Shown here: positions 1 to 9,041 of the stretch, piece after piece
Layout: every line of letters starts with the position of its first letter
Position numbering within the stretch: position 1 is the stretch's first letter
Source: Lysinibacillus louembei
GTDB taxonomy: Bacteria > Bacillota > Bacilli > Bacillales_A > Planococcaceae
Direction: 5' to 3'
DNA length: 64,000 nt
Assembly: GCF_033880585.1 (NCBI RefSeq)
Contig: NZ_CP137624.1
Coordinates: 2,577,501 to 2,641,500, forward strand
Made by a program: the position numbers and the translations under genes
Notes under the pieces: model-generated
Told to the model about the DNA's origin: nothing
What the model saw: only the letters and a program-made list of their open reading frames with translations
Databases searched by the model: none

Positions 1-288
1 CTTTACTACCAATTCTCAGGTCAAAGCGAAGAAGCTTTACGTGAGCAAATGGCTGCTGACGCTGCAAACCGTGTACGTGTATCATTGACGTTAGAAGCAA
101 TCGCTGCAGCTGAAGGTATCGAAGTATCAGAAGAAGATATTAAAGCAGAATTAGAAAAAATGGCTGCTCAATTCGGTATGACAACAGAGCAAATTACATC
201 TGCATTAGGTGGTACATCTGTTTTAGAGAACGATATTCGCACACAAAAAACAGTTGAGTTACTAGTTGAAAACGCAAAAATTTCTTAA
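1..288 (+). CDS. tig: Trigger factor, C-terminal fragment (5' end outside window)
   Basis: The frame is open from base 1 and stops with TAA at 286-288, so only the last 95 residues are present. They match the helical C-terminal chaperone domain of trigger factor (LYYQFSGQSEEALREQM, then EALREQ-type helices and the VELLVENAKI ending). Trigger factor is the ribosome-bound peptidyl-prolyl isomerase/chaperone that meets nascent chains. Position directly upstream of clpX is the conserved Bacillales order. A strong hairpin terminator follows, so clpX is probably transcribed separately. Confidence 0.93.
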   Translation, partial: LYYQFSGQSEEALREQMAADAANRVRVSLTLEAIAAAEGIEVSEEDIKAELEKMAAQFGMTTEQITSALGGTSVLENDIRTQKTVELLVENAKIS

Positions 289-310
289 TCGACTTATTTG
301 CTAAATATAG

Positions 311-346
311 ATAAAACAAGGTGCACAATTTTGCACCTTGTTTTAT
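311..346 (+). terminator. Rho-independent terminator after tig
   Basis: A perfect 15-bp inverted repeat (311-325 with 332-346) surrounds a 6-nt loop; the 3' arm ends in TTTTAT. It lies 23 bases after the tig stop codon and its outer A/T pairs could make it work in both directions. Confidence 0.85.
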
Positions 347-399
347 CACATATACATATAAAAACGTGATAACTGCTCATATATTTTTTAGGTATAACT

Positions 400-405
400 T
401 ATAAT
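400..405 (+). promoter_or_regulatory. Candidate -10 element for clpX
   Basis: TATAAT at 400-405 sits about 90 bases before the clpX start in an AT-rich stretch after the tig terminator. No good -35 hexamer is visible 17 bp upstream, so this is only a candidate sigma-A promoter. Confidence 0.35.
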
Positions 406-494
406 ATACATAAAGCAAGCATAAAGGCAGTCAATATATTTGATAAAGAACAAATAATCTTGTAAGATTGAAGCTTGAATAGGGGTGAAACAAA

Positions 495-1763
495 TTGTTC
501 AAATTTAATGATGAAAATGGCAATTTAAAATGCTCTTTCTGTGGGAAAACACAAGAACAAGTTCGCAGACTGGTAGCAGGACCAGGTGTATACATTTGTG
601 ATGAATGTATCGAACTTTGCTCTGAAATTGTTGTAGAAGAGCTTGGAGTAGAAGAGGAAATCGACTTCAAAGATATTCCGAAGCCTAAAGAAATTTTAGG
701 TATTTTGGATGAATATGTGATTGGGCAAGAACGCGCGAAAAAAGCTTTAGCTGTAGCGGTTTACAATCACTATAAACGCATTAACTCAAATGCTAAAATT
801 GACGATGTAGAGTTGTCAAAATCAAATATTGTATTAATCGGACCAACTGGTAGCGGTAAAACTTTATTAGCACAAACGTTAGCACGTATTTTAAACGTAC
901 CGTTTGCGATTGCGGATGCGACTTCTTTAACGGAAGCTGGCTATGTTGGGGAAGACGTAGAAAATATACTATTAAAGCTGATTCAAGCAGCGGATTACGA
1001 TATCGAGCGCGCTGAAAAAGGCATTATTTATATTGACGAAATCGACAAAGTGGCACGTAAATCAGAAAACCCATCGATTACACGTGATGTATCTGGTGAA
1101 GGTGTACAACAAGCCTTACTGAAAATTTTAGAAGGTACAGTAGCAAGCGTACCACCACAAGGCGGACGTAAACACCCACACCAAGAGTTTTTACAAATTG
1201 ATACATCCAACATCCTATTTATCGTAGGTGGTGCATTTGATGGCATCGAGCAAATTATTAAACGTCGCCAAGGCGAAAAAGTAATTGGTTTCGGTTCAAA
1301 TCCGAATAAAGTGGAAGAAACGGAAGGCTCATTGCTTTCACAATTGATTCCAGAGGACTTATTGAAATTTGGATTAATCCCAGAGTTTATCGGACGTTTA
1401 CCAGTATTAGCAAGCTTAGAGCAGCTAAACGTAGATGCGCTTGTACAAATTTTAACGGAGCCAAAAAATGCATTGGCAAAGCAATATCAAAAAATGCTTG
1501 AACTTGATAATGTAGAGCTAGAATTTGAAGAGAAGGCATTAGAGGAAATTGCGAAGCTAGCGATTGAGCGTAAAACAGGTGCGCGTGGCTTACGTTCTAT
1601 TATCGAAGCAACAATGCTTGATGTCATGTTTGAATTACCATCGCGTGACGATATTGTCAAATGTATCATTACGGCTGAAACAATCGTTGATAAAGCAGAG
1701 CCGAAATTGCTGTTAGCAGATGGCACTGAATTAAAAAAAAATAACGAAAAAACATCTGCTTAA
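495..1763 (+). CDS. clpX: ATP-dependent Clp protease ATP-binding subunit ClpX
   Basis: AAA+ unfoldase that feeds substrates to the ClpP peptidase. The 422-residue protein has the N-terminal zinc-binding domain (C13, C16, C35, C38), Walker A GPTGSGKT at 116-123, the GYVGED pore loop at 149-154 and Walker B IIYIDEID at 177-184; the length is normal for the family. The start is TTG at 495, preceded by AGGGGTG at 480-486; it gives the usual MFKF N-terminus. The neighbours (tig before, lon after) fit the standard Bacillales protein-quality-control block. Confidence 0.97.
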   Translation: MFKFNDENGNLKCSFCGKTQEQVRRLVAGPGVYICDECIELCSEIVVEELGVEEEIDFKDIPKPKEILGILDEYVIGQERAKKALAVAVYNHYKRINSNAKIDDVELSKSNIVLIGPTGSGKTLLAQTLARILNVPFAIADATSLTEAGYVGEDVENILLKLIQAADYDIERAEKGIIYIDEIDKVARKSENPSITRDVSGEGVQQALLKILEGTVASVPPQGGRKHPHQEFLQIDTSNILFIVGGAFDGIEQIIKRRQGEKVIGFGSNPNKVEETEGSLLSQLIPEDLLKFGLIPEFIGRLPVLASLEQLNVDALVQILTEPKNALAKQYQKMLELDNVELEFEEKALEEIAKLAIERKTGARGLRSIIEATMLDVMFELPSRDDIVKCIITAETIVDKAEPKLLLADGTELKKNNEKTSA

Positions 1764-1983
1764 ACTATTAAAGTAACAACAGAAGCTGACATCAAACGTG
1801 CATCAGCACAAGTAGATGATCAGCTTTTCATTTACGTGAAATTTTTGTACATAAAAATGATTCGTATCCGATAACAAATAAAGATGTTAAATTAAACACA
1901 TACTATCAAAAGCGGGTTGTTACGGATTACTCCTGCGGTTACTGTCGCAGAAAATATTGATTATTAATGGAGGTGAATCCCGC
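1764..1983 (+). other. Intergenic region clpX-lon; possible gene remnant, lonB absent
   Basis: B. subtilis carries lonB between clpX and lonA; here only 220 bases separate them. The first 100 bases read in frame with clpX past its stop as protein-like sequence (TIKVTTEADIKRASAQVDDQ and onward), and an adjacent frame stays open to about 1960. This may be the tail of a decayed gene, but I recognise no family. No clear terminator hairpin is visible. The lon ribosome binding site lies at the end. Confidence 0.3.
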
Positions 1984-4302
1984 ATGAGTGAAATGAAAGA
2001 AAATATACCATTGTTACCTTTAAGAGGCTTACTTGTTTACCCTTCGATGGTGCTACATATTGATGTAGGGCGGGATCGTTCAGTGGCAGCATTAGAGCAT
2101 GCAATGATGAATGAAAGCTATATTTTTTTAATAGCGCAAAAGGATATGCGTGTTGAAGCACCAGAAAAAGCAGATTTATTTAAAATCGGAACACTAGCGA
2201 CTGTAAAGCAAATGCTAAAATTGCCAAATGGAACGCTACGCATTTTAGTAGAAGGCATTAGCCGAGGTGCGATTAAAAAATATAAAGACGATGTTGATTT
2301 TACCAAAGTAGATGTCGAATTATCGGAAGATCCAACGTTCAAAGACGCTGAAACAGAAGCTCTAATGCGCACTTTACTAATGTATTTTGAAAAATATGCA
2401 AAAATGTCAAAGAAAATTACAGAGGAAACGATTGAATCTGTACTTGATATTACGGAGCCGGGTCGATTAGCGGATGTTATCGCATCACATTTGCCATTAA
2501 AGGTACAAGAAAAACAGGAAATTTTAGCGATTTTTAATGTCAAAAAGCGTTTAGATAACTTAATTATTCGCTTACATGATGAACAGGAAATTTTAGATTT
2601 AGAAAAGAAAATTAATAACAAAGTAAAGCAAGCGATGGAACGCACGCAAAAAGAATACTACTTGCGTGAGCAAATGAAGGCGATTCAAACAGAGCTTGGT
2701 GACCGCGATGGCAAAATGGGTGAAATTACAGAATTGCGTAAGCGCATTGATGCAGCTGGGATGCCTGAATCGACAAGAAAAGTCGCTCTAAAAGAGCTTG
2801 ATCGTTATGAAAAGCTGCCAGCAGCGAGTGCTGAAAGCGGTGTGATTCGCAATTATGTAGAATGGCTTGTGTCCATCCCTTGGAGTGAAAAAACGACAGA
2901 TCGTTTAGATATTGCACATGCAGAGGAAATTTTAAATCGCGATCATGATGGGCTTGAAAAAGTGAAGGAACGCATTTTAGAATATTTATCTGTACGTCAG
3001 CTGACAAATACATTACGTGGTCCGATTTTATGTTTAGCTGGACCACCGGGTGTAGGGAAGACGAGTTTAGCACGTTCTATTGCTGAAAGCTTAGACCGTA
3101 AATTCGTCCGTGTTTCACTTGGCGGTGTGCGTGATGAATCTGAAATTCGTGGACATCGTCGCACATATGTCGGGGCAATGCCAGGACGTATTATTCAAGG
3201 AATGAAAAAAGCAGGAACAATTAATCCGGTCTTTTTATTAGATGAAATTGATAAAATGTCCAACGATTTCCGAGGTGACCCTTCAGCCGCTATGCTTGAA
3301 GTGTTAGACCCAGAGCAAAATAACACATTTAGCGATCACTATATTGAGGAAACATACGATTTATCCAATGTCTTATTTGTCGCAACAGCCAATGATTTGA
3401 GCACGATTCCTGCGCCATTGCTTGACCGTATGGAAATCATTACAATTGCAGGCTATACAGAGCTTGAAAAAACGATGATTGCAACGAATCACTTAGCACC
3501 AAAGCAAATGCAGGAACATGGCTTGAAAAAAGCACAGCTTGTGTTGAAGGAAGAAGCGATTATCGATTTAATTCGTTACTATACACGTGAAGCAGGTGTA
3601 CGTAGCTTAGAGCGTCAAATTGCAACAATTTGCCGTAAAGTAGCAAAAATTATCGTGTCAGGTGAGAAAAAGCGTGTAACAGTCAATTCCAAAACATTGG
3701 TTGAGCTGCTTGGTAAACACCGTTATCGTTACGGTCAAGCGGAGCAAGAAAATCAAATTGGTGTTGCAACAGGCTTGGCTTATACAACGGTTGGTGGCGA
3801 CACGCTGCAAATCGAGGTTTCTCTAACACCTGGAAAGGGTAAAATCCAATTGACAGGTAAGCTTGGCGATGTGATGAAAGAGTCGGCACAAACAGCTTTA
3901 ACTTTTGTGCGCTCTTTAACGAAGCAACTTGGCGTAGATGCTGACTTTTTTGAGCAGCACGATTTACACATCCATGTACCTGAAGGCGCTGTGCCAAAGG
4001 ATGGACCGTCAGCAGGCATTACAATGGCAACTGCAATTGTGTCAGCTATTACCAATAAGCCAATTAAGCGTGAAATCGGTATGACAGGTGAAATTACGCT
4101 ACGTGGTCGCGTATTGCCGATTGGTGGCTTAAAGGAAAAATCATTAAGCGCACATCGAGCAGGCTTGACAACGGTCATTTTACCGAAAGACAATGAGCGC
4201 GATATTGACGATATTCCAGAAGTCATTCGTGAACAGCTCACATTTAAACTTGTGTCACAAGCAGAGGAAGTACTTGCATTGGCACTTGACGGAGGTTTTT
4301 AA
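1984..4302 (+). CDS. lonA: ATP-dependent serine protease Lon (LonA type)
   Basis: Cytosolic AAA+ protease degrading misfolded and regulatory proteins. At 772 residues it has the LonA layout: N-terminal substrate-binding domain (from about IPLLPLRGLLVYP), a long coiled linker, Walker A GPPGVGKT at 353-360, and a C-terminal protease domain with the catalytic dyad Ser676 (GPSAG) and Lys719 (GGLKEKS). The frame is open upstream, but ATG at 1984 has a strong GGAGGTG at 1969-1975 with 8-nt spacing, so this start was chosen. engB follows after 3 nt, suggesting cotranscription. Confidence 0.97.
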   Translation: MSEMKENIPLLPLRGLLVYPSMVLHIDVGRDRSVAALEHAMMNESYIFLIAQKDMRVEAPEKADLFKIGTLATVKQMLKLPNGTLRILVEGISRGAIKKYKDDVDFTKVDVELSEDPTFKDAETEALMRTLLMYFEKYAKMSKKITEETIESVLDITEPGRLADVIASHLPLKVQEKQEILAIFNVKKRLDNLIIRLHDEQEILDLEKKINNKVKQAMERTQKEYYLREQMKAIQTELGDRDGKMGEITELRKRIDAAGMPESTRKVALKELDRYEKLPAASAESGVIRNYVEWLVSIPWSEKTTDRLDIAHAEEILNRDHDGLEKVKERILEYLSVRQLTNTLRGPILCLAGPPGVGKTSLARSIAESLDRKFVRVSLGGVRDESEIRGHRRTYVGAMPGRIIQGMKKAGTINPVFLLDEIDKMSNDFRGDPSAAMLEVLDPEQNNTFSDHYIEETYDLSNVLFVATANDLSTIPAPLLDRMEIITIAGYTELEKTMIATNHLAPKQMQEHGLKKAQLVLKEEAIIDLIRYYTREAGVRSLERQIATICRKVAKIIVSGEKKRVTVNSKTLVELLGKHRYRYGQAEQENQIGVATGLAYTTVGGDTLQIEVSLTPGKGKIQLTGKLGDVMKESAQTALTFVRSLTKQLGVDADFFEQHDLHIHVPEGAVPKDGPSAGITMATAIVSAITNKPIKREIGMTGEITLRGRVLPIGGLKEKSLSAHRAGLTTVILPKDNERDIDDIPEVIREQLTFKLVSQAEEVLALALDGGF

Positions 4303-4305
4303 TTA

Positions 4306-4887
4306 ATGAAAGTCCATAATGTCGAAATGGTCATTAGTGCCGTTAGACCAGAGCAATACCCAGAAGATGGACTGCCAGAATTTGCATTAGCAGGTCGCTC
4401 CAACGTCGGAAAATCATCGTTTATTAACCGAATGATTGGACGTAAAGCGATGGCGCGTATTTCCTCAAAGCCAGGGAAAACGCAAACATTGAACTTTTAT
4501 AAAATCGAAGAGCAACTATTTTTTGTCGATGTACCGGGCTATGGCTACGCAAAGGTATCAAAATCAGAGCGAGCAGCTTGGGGCAAAATGATTGAAAAAT
4601 ATTTTACTGGTCGAGAAATATTAAAAGCAGTTATGCTAATCGTCGATTTGCGTCATCCACCAACAGGGGATGATTGCATGATGTATGATTTTTTAAAGCA
4701 TTACAATATTCCATGTATCGTCGTTGCAACGAAGGCAGACAAAATCCCAAAAGGCAAGTGGGATAAACATAAAAAAATCGTAAAAGAAACACTTGATATG
4801 GACCCAGCAGACAAACTCATCGTCTTTTCCTCGGAAACAGGCTTAGGCTTTGAGCAAGCATGGGAAGAAATCGAGAGCTATATGTAA
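4306..4887 (+). CDS. engB: Ribosome biogenesis GTPase EngB (YsxC/YihA)
   Basis: Essential small GTPase needed late in assembly of the 50S ribosomal subunit. The 193-residue protein has G1 GRSNVGKS at 30-37, G3 DVPG at 75-78 inside the family signature [11 protein letters not shown], and G4 TKAD at 142-145. It starts 3 nt after the lon stop, the same lon-engB arrangement as in B. subtilis, and is followed by a terminator. Confidence 0.96.
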   Translation: MKVHNVEMVISAVRPEQYPEDGLPEFALAGRSNVGKSSFINRMIGRKAMARISSKPGKTQTLNFYKIEEQLFFVDVPGYGYAKVSKSERAAWGKMIEKYFTGREILKAVMLIVDLRHPPTGDDCMMYDFLKHYNIPCIVVATKADKIPKGKWDKHKKIVKETLDMDPADKLIVFSSETGLGFEQAWEEIESYM

Positions 4888-4898
4888 TAAAATTCAAT

Positions 4899-4935
4899 GG
4901 GGCTTGTCCGAACTTCGGATAAGTCCCTTATTTTA
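4899..4935 (+). terminator. Terminator after engB
   Basis: Arms 4899-4912 and 4914-4927 pair (GGGGCTTGTCCGAA against TTCGGATAAGTCCC, with G.U pairs), the innermost bases forming the loop. TTATTTTAGTTTT follows. It ends the lon-engB unit. Confidence 0.75.
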
Positions 4936-5120
4936 GTTTTGATGGGCGAATCACTACTTTGAGACTAAAAAAATAGCGTTGCACGCTTTCTCTTTTTTTA
5001 AAGTTTTTATAAGATAGCAACAAAATGCCCACTGATTGCCATATCACTTTATGTTAAAATGAAAAGAAAATACTAGAAAATCCATGTTTTTAGCCGATTA
5101 AAAAGAGGAGGGGGATGACC

Positions 5121-5594
5121 ATGTCTACAATAAAAATAACAACAGAGAATAGGTCGCGCGTCATCGACTTTTTTCAAGAGCATTGGGGTAGCCCAGAAAT
5201 GGTTATCTCTTCAGGTGTCTATGATTGTAGTAATCTTGACGGTTTTATCTTTGAAGAAAACAATCGAATTTTAGGATTAGTGACATATGTTTTTCATGAA
5301 AAGGAAGTCGAAGTTATTTCGTTAGACAGCATTGTAGAGGGGAAAGGAATTGGCTCTTGTTTAATGAAAGAGGTAGAACATTTCGTCCAGCAACAGGGTA
5401 TAGCAACGATTTCGTTAGTTACAACGAATGATAATTTAAATGCACTGAAGTTTTATCAAAAGCGAGGCTACAAACTCGATGCAATATTTCCAAATGCTGT
5501 TAAACAAGCAAGAAAAATAAAACCAAGCATTCCGTTAGTGGGCTATAATGGAATACCAATTACCGATGAAATTCGCCTAGTGAAAAAGCTATAA
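5121..5594 (+). CDS. GNAT-family N-acetyltransferase
   Basis: A 157-residue acetyl-CoA-dependent acetyltransferase of unknown substrate. The GNAT core is visible: ILGLVTYVF (beta-4), then VEVISLDSIVEGKGIGSCLM, in which EGKGIG is the pyrophosphate-binding Q/RxxGxG/A-type loop, and NDNLNALKFYQKRGY near the end. An ATG lies at 5115, but the AGGAGG box (5106-5111) nearly touches it, so ATG 5121 with 9-nt spacing is preferred. It stands between two transcription units; a YjfB-like gene follows 14 nt later and may be cotranscribed. Confidence 0.85.
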   Translation: MSTIKITTENRSRVIDFFQEHWGSPEMVISSGVYDCSNLDGFIFEENNRILGLVTYVFHEKEVEVISLDSIVEGKGIGSCLMKEVEHFVQQQGIATISLVTTNDNLNALKFYQKRGYKLDAIFPNAVKQARKIKPSIPLVGYNGIPITDEIRLVKKL

Positions 5595-5608
5595 GGGAGG
5601 TCAACATA

Positions 5609-5782
5609 ATGGATATCGCAGCATTAGCAATGAATATGAAGCAGGCACAATTGATGCAGCAAGTATCAATCGCTGTGACAAAGCAAGCAATGGAGTTTCA
5701 AGAGCAAAGCACAGAGCAGCTATTAGAAGTAATGGATGCACCACATCCAAGCTTAGGTCACGCCATTGATGTTTCTGTATAA
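5609..5782 (+). CDS. YjfB family small protein
   Basis: A 57-residue protein beginning MDIAALAMNMKQAQLMQQVS and ending with GHAIDVSV. This matches the YjfB family pattern (MDIaalS...Q...vs..vlk.am, then a PHLG-like segment and an I-D-V ending), a family often labelled putative motility protein; in B. subtilis yjfB is linked to motility sigma factor regulation. The start ATG 5609 has AAGGGAGG at 5593-5600. The real function is not established and no flagellar genes lie nearby. Confidence 0.75.
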   Translation: MDIAALAMNMKQAQLMQQVSIAVTKQAMEFQEQSTEQLLEVMDAPHPSLGHAIDVSV

Positions 5783-5847
5783 TAATGACGTCCATTGTGT
5801 GCAATGGACATTACATAGGGAATTTGCAACAAAGAGGAGGAAATACA

Positions 5848-7515
5848 TTGTTAAAAAAAGTAGCAACAATGTTCATTACGCTTGCTGTTTTAATGAGTCT
5901 ACTATTACCTAATCAGCAAGCTCAGGCAGCCACAACATATACATTTGTTTCAGCAACGTATAACGAAACAGTTGCCAAGGATGGTACAGTCACAAAAACG
6001 TTAAGCGGTGTTACATTGGAAAATAGCAGAGGCAGTCGTAGCACCTTTAATATGGACCGCAGCGCTAAGCTTTTCATTAATAATACGATGACGACAATCG
6101 AAGGCTTTAAGTCTGGCATGGAAGTAACGGTAAAAGTAAACTTGCGCCGTGTAACAGAAATGCGTGGTGTTTCAGCAATTGAAGAAGGAACAATTGCACC
6201 AAGCAGCAAGCAAAAATATGGTACAGTCACAAAAATTGATCCAAATGGCTTGTTCGTCACAATTAAAATGGATGGTGCAAAAGAGCAAGATTATTATGTC
6301 AATAAAAATACGAAATTTATTAAAGGCTCATCTACACATGATTTAAGTGCATTATATGAGGGAGACCGTGTAAAAGTAAAATTTTCAAGCCCTTCCACTT
6401 CCATTATTTCTGAAATGGAAATTATCGTAACAGGTGTTCAAGTAGCGAATGTGTATAAAGCCAAGCTACAAACAGTCAATACATCAGCGAATACCTTTGT
6501 TGTGCAAAATGCACATGCATTCACAAACTGGCTATTCGGCACTTCTGAAAAAACAGCGATGAATAAATTTACATTCGATAATAATACATCTATTTATGTT
6601 GGCAATGAAAAAATTACGAAAAATCAATTAAGAAACTATCAAAACAGTGAGCTTTATTATGTAACAACGAAGCAATTTGGCAAAGAAGTTGTCAAAAAGG
6701 TTGTTGTTTTACAAAATAATGAACGCACATACTACGAGCCATTAACAGCTGTCAATACGTCACTGAACTTCCTACAGCTAGGCTATGCAGGTCAATTATA
6801 CTTCCATGAAGGCTCGATTTTAATTCGCAATGGTCGTTTAGTAGAGCCATCTACATTAGCTGCATACGGCTCTGCCTACGTGGTAACAGATGGTGCGACA
6901 GCTAGTCGCTTTGCTCATGTTGTCAATATTACAAATGATAGCTTTACATCGCCAAACTTAAAGCAACAAGGTCTATATTTTGGTCAGCTAGAATTTGTTG
7001 ATATGGACAATTACTTAGTAGAGCTTGATGAGCTAGAAAAAATCGAAAATAATTATTGGGTGACACAGGAAGATACAACATTTGCTTACAGCAATAGCTC
7101 AAACATGGTATCAAATGTTCGCAATGGCGTGATTTCAATTGTGCCAAATATGGATTTAATTGAACATGAAGGCTCATATGGATACTTCTATGTGAAGGAT
7201 GGCCATATTCAAGCATTACATGTGCTGACTTCATCACAGAAAAAATCACAGCTAGTCTTAACAGGTCGCATTCAAGACTTCCGTACATTGACAAGCAATG
7301 GCAAGGAAACACGCTTAATGAATGTTAAAGATGTAAGTCAATGGATAAATAGCGAATGGATCGATAGTGGCTCATTGACGAATGTGATGCTTGATCAAGC
7401 GATGATTATTAAAAACGGTAAGGTTATTAAAGCATCAGAGTTAAAAGAATCAGATCGTGTCGTGTTATTCACAAATGCTCAATTTGATGCACATGTAATA
7501 TTAGTAAATGAATAG
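5848..7515 (+). CDS. Exported protein of unknown function
   Basis: A 555-residue protein with a clear Sec signal peptide (KK, hydrophobic ITLAVLMSLLL, then QQAQAA as a likely signal peptidase I site). The rest is beta-rich with repeated phrases about hydroxylated loops (VTKTLSGVTLEN, YGTVTKIDPNGLFVTIKMDG, KVIKASELKESDRVV), suggesting small barrel repeats, but I recognise no named family. The frame extends upstream to 5785; TTG 5848 is chosen because AGAGGAGG lies 7 nt before it and it places the signal peptide at the N-terminus. It is the first of three consecutive secreted-protein genes and probably acts in the cell envelope. Confidence 0.7.
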   Translation: MLKKVATMFITLAVLMSLLLPNQQAQAATTYTFVSATYNETVAKDGTVTKTLSGVTLENSRGSRSTFNMDRSAKLFINNTMTTIEGFKSGMEVTVKVNLRRVTEMRGVSAIEEGTIAPSSKQKYGTVTKIDPNGLFVTIKMDGAKEQDYYVNKNTKFIKGSSTHDLSALYEGDRVKVKFSSPSTSIISEMEIIVTGVQVANVYKAKLQTVNTSANTFVVQNAHAFTNWLFGTSEKTAMNKFTFDNNTSIYVGNEKITKNQLRNYQNSELYYVTTKQFGKEVVKKVVVLQNNERTYYEPLTAVNTSLNFLQLGYAGQLYFHEGSILIRNGRLVEPSTLAAYGSAYVVTDGATASRFAHVVNITNDSFTSPNLKQQGLYFGQLEFVDMDNYLVELDELEKIENNYWVTQEDTTFAYSNSSNMVSNVRNGVISIVPNMDLIEHEGSYGYFYVKDGHIQALHVLTSSQKKSQLVLTGRIQDFRTLTSNGKETRLMNVKDVSQWINSEWIDSGSLTNVMLDQAMIIKNGKVIKASELKESDRVVLFTNAQFDAHVILVNE

Positions 7516-7528
7516 TAGTGAGAAATAA

Positions 7529-7573
7529 AAATAGTGAAGGCTGTTCAAGTGCTGGACAGCCTCCTCGCTATTT
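7529..7573 (+). terminator. Hairpin between the first two surface-protein genes
   Basis: The inner arms AGGCTGTTC (7538-7546) and GGACAGCCT (7554-7562) are extended by AAATAGTGA (7529-7537) against TCGCTATTT (7565-7573). Only a weak T tract follows, and the next gene's RBS comes straight after, so it may be a terminator, an attenuator or an mRNA-stability element. Confidence 0.55.
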
Positions 7574-7592
7574 GAATAAAGGAGTGTAAAGC

Positions 7593-9029
7593 ATGAAGCA
7601 ACGTCAATGGTTAATCACAATCGTCTCCTTATTGCTATTTACAATTGTTTTTTATTCAGGAAAAGTTGAGGCAAACACAATTGATTTAAATGGTGGAGTT
7701 AAAAATGAGAATACATATGAAGAGTATGTATTTTTGACAGGTGTACCAATTAAATTTACTGGTACAAATAAAAATGTTTCTGTATCCGTATCGGAGAAAA
7801 AAGGACAATTGACAGAAACGTATAAGCTGACATTAACAGGAGCGAACGGCGAAAAATTAGCGCGCCAATTTACATATGCATACGATGTAACAAACTATGA
7901 TCAAATTGGACAAAGCACAGCAACAGGGGAAGTTACAAAGTATACAGAGAAAGTGACGATTGGCAATAAAACGTATACATTGACGGATTATCAGTTTTCT
8001 AAAAGTGCTGTTACTGATAAACGACCAGCATCCGATTATTTTTCAGGTAATGCACTTGCACGTAAAACATACTCAGTGAAAAACGGAAAAAATACGGACG
8101 AAATTACGATTCATGTGGATAGCCGCAATGAAGGCTACGAAAACTTCTGGGGTGCTACGGAAACACAAATTACAGAGTATGAAATGATATTTGAGGATGG
8201 CTCCATTGGTACAGTAAAAAATCGTGTATCTTCATCAAAGTCTCGCACATTAAACTATGAAGAAAATGCCTCGTCCTTATCAAGCTTTTATGGTGGCTAT
8301 GTTGTAAATAGCGCAGCTGATATTATTTCTGAGTATGACTATAAATTGCCGAAAAAATCGGGCACGGTATCATTAAATTTAAAAATGATGCCTCGTATAG
8401 AGCGATTAATTGTTCCGAAATTTAGAGATTTATCGAGCCATCAAGCGAAAGATGCGATTGAAAAACTATATTCTTTAGGTATTTTAGAGGATCAATCGAA
8501 TTTCTTTTCACCAAATACACCAATGCAACGCTATGACTTTACGATTGCCATTGGAAAAGCAATCGATTTACGTGTGTTGGAAGACACTGAAAAAAGAGGG
8601 AAAAAAGCACCTGCAAGCATTTTTAATGATGTGAAACGTACAACAAAGGACTATAACTATTTAGAATCCGCTGTCAAAAAAGGAGTTATTACAGGTATAA
8701 CACCTACGAAGTTCGATCCTGATGGCTTTTTAACACGCCAGCAGGCAGCTGCCATTTTAGTGCGTGCATTAGGTTTAGAAGGGAAAGCTCCAGACCCAGG
8801 CTATCAAACAAACTATCGTGATGATGCGAAAATTACAGACTATGCACGTGATGCAGTTTATGTTGTATCAGAGCTAGGCTTAATGACAGGCGATTCTGTC
8901 ACAGGAAATTTCAATCCAAAAGGAAAGCTAACACGAGCGCAAGCATCATTAATTATGATGCGTTTCCTTGAATATTTAGAAAATGATTTAAAACAAAACT
9001 ACCGTGATGATATTTTATTCTTTGATTAA
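7593..9029 (+). CDS. S-layer homology (SLH) domain protein, exported
   Basis: A 478-residue protein with a signal peptide (KQRQWLITIVSLLLFTIVF, cleavage near VEA-NT). The first ~260 residues are a beta-rich region I do not recognise. Three SLH repeats follow from about residue 270: KFRDLSSHQAKDAIEKLYSL, then FNDVKRTTKDYNYLESAV with GFLTRQQAAAILVRALG, then YRDDAKITDYARDAVYVVSE with GKLTRAQASLIMMRFL. SLH triplets bind pyruvylated secondary cell-wall polymer, so the protein is probably held non-covalently on the wall. It lies 12 nt before the VWA gene, likely one operon. Confidence 0.87.
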   Translation: MKQRQWLITIVSLLLFTIVFYSGKVEANTIDLNGGVKNENTYEEYVFLTGVPIKFTGTNKNVSVSVSEKKGQLTETYKLTLTGANGEKLARQFTYAYDVTNYDQIGQSTATGEVTKYTEKVTIGNKTYTLTDYQFSKSAVTDKRPASDYFSGNALARKTYSVKNGKNTDEITIHVDSRNEGYENFWGATETQITEYEMIFEDGSIGTVKNRVSSSKSRTLNYEENASSLSSFYGGYVVNSAADIISEYDYKLPKKSGTVSLNLKMMPRIERLIVPKFRDLSSHQAKDAIEKLYSLGILEDQSNFFSPNTPMQRYDFTIAIGKAIDLRVLEDTEKRGKKAPASIFNDVKRTTKDYNYLESAVKKGVITGITPTKFDPDGFLTRQQAAAILVRALGLEGKAPDPGYQTNYRDDAKITDYARDAVYVVSELGLMTGDSVTGNFNPKGKLTRAQASLIMMRFLEYLENDLKQNYRDDILFFD

Positions 9030-9041
9030 GGAGGGGGCTAC

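Noticed and set aside
3683-4241. Long overlapping minus-strand ORFs opposite lon
   Set aside because: Composition mirrors lon codons; no RBS, and the lon protein is complete and conserved through this stretch.
4960-4995. Small AGCG/CGCT hairpin followed by a T run after engB
   Set aside because: The stem is only 4 bp, and a better terminator lies just upstream.
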